Below are positions 17,301 through 17,371 of a stretch of 17,371 bases of DNA, one piece after another; the stretch's first letter is position 1, and each line of letters begins with the position of its first letter. The translations under genes and the position numbers were made by a program. The stretch comes from DATILL01 sp035476575 (GTDB lineage: Bacteria; Actinomycetota; Actinomycetes; Mycobacteriales; JACQDL01), in NCBI GenBank assembly GCA_035476575.1, contig DATILL010000027.1:1-17371 (forward strand), given 5' to 3'. Under the pieces are notes generated by a model, which saw nothing but the letters and a program-made list of their open reading frames with translations, searched no databases and was not told the DNA's origin.

Positions 17301-17340
17301 CGCGCGCGGAGTCCCGCAGGCGCGCACGGAGTCCGGCGGG
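17301..17340. repeat. Two tandem 20-bp imperfect repeats upstream of ruvC
   Basis: Positions 17301-17320 and 17321-17340 match at 17 of 20 bases and share the core CGGAGTCC. They lie upstream of the ruvC operator. The remainder to 17371 shows no identifiable gene end; yebC would be the usual neighbour but cannot be confirmed. Confidence 0.5.
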
Positions 17341-17371
17341 CGTGAGAGCAGGCTAGTGGTTGCGCCCGTTA

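Overview
The window is chromosomal DNA from a very high-GC actinobacterium. The strong G/C bias at third codon positions, frequent GTG starts, the gene order ruvCAB-yajC-secDF-apt-rel, a bifunctional long RelA/SpoT protein, an actinobacterial LexA box and a DUF222/13E12-type HNH protein all fit. Micromonosporaceae (Micromonospora or Salinispora relatives) is my best guess, inferred from gene order and protein style and not proven. Nearly every gene is on the minus strand; only the cyclophilin gene (7265-8146) is on the plus strand.

Right part, read leftward from 17371: a regulatory region with a perfect LexA/SOS palindrome (17266-17283) precedes ruvC-ruvA-ruvB, three Holliday-junction genes joined by 4-bp ATGA overlaps. 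A 143-bp gap with a small hairpin leads to yajC-secD-secF, the accessory membrane part of the Sec translocase, then to apt (adenine salvage) and rel ((p)ppGpp synthesis and hydrolysis). Two of these genes carry unusual low-complexity segments: a Pro/Thr-rich insert in SecD and three basic 10-residue tandem repeats ending SecF. The start of rel is ambiguous and lies in a tandemly duplicated 10-bp sequence.

Middle: a membrane-anchored cyclophilin gene converges on rel. The 98-bp gap between their stops holds a long imperfect palindrome, a likely bidirectional terminator or intergenic repeat. The cyclophilin gene diverges from a leftward unit: a polytopic membrane protein of unknown function (about 14 helices), a glyoxalase-II-like metallo-beta-lactamase hydrolase, hisS and aspS. 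The last three are joined by 4-bp GTGA/ATGA overlaps. A DUF389 membrane protein gene follows 43 bp after aspS.

Left end: a 258-bp non-coding gap with several inverted repeats, then the first 214 codons of a DUF222 (13E12 repeat) protein cut by the window edge. That gene has no Shine-Dalgarno sequence but a TANNNT -10 element placed as in leaderless actinobacterial genes.

Overall this is mostly conserved housekeeping sequence. I found no convincing new multi-gene system. The points most worth following up are non-coding structures, low-complexity protein segments and start-site questions.
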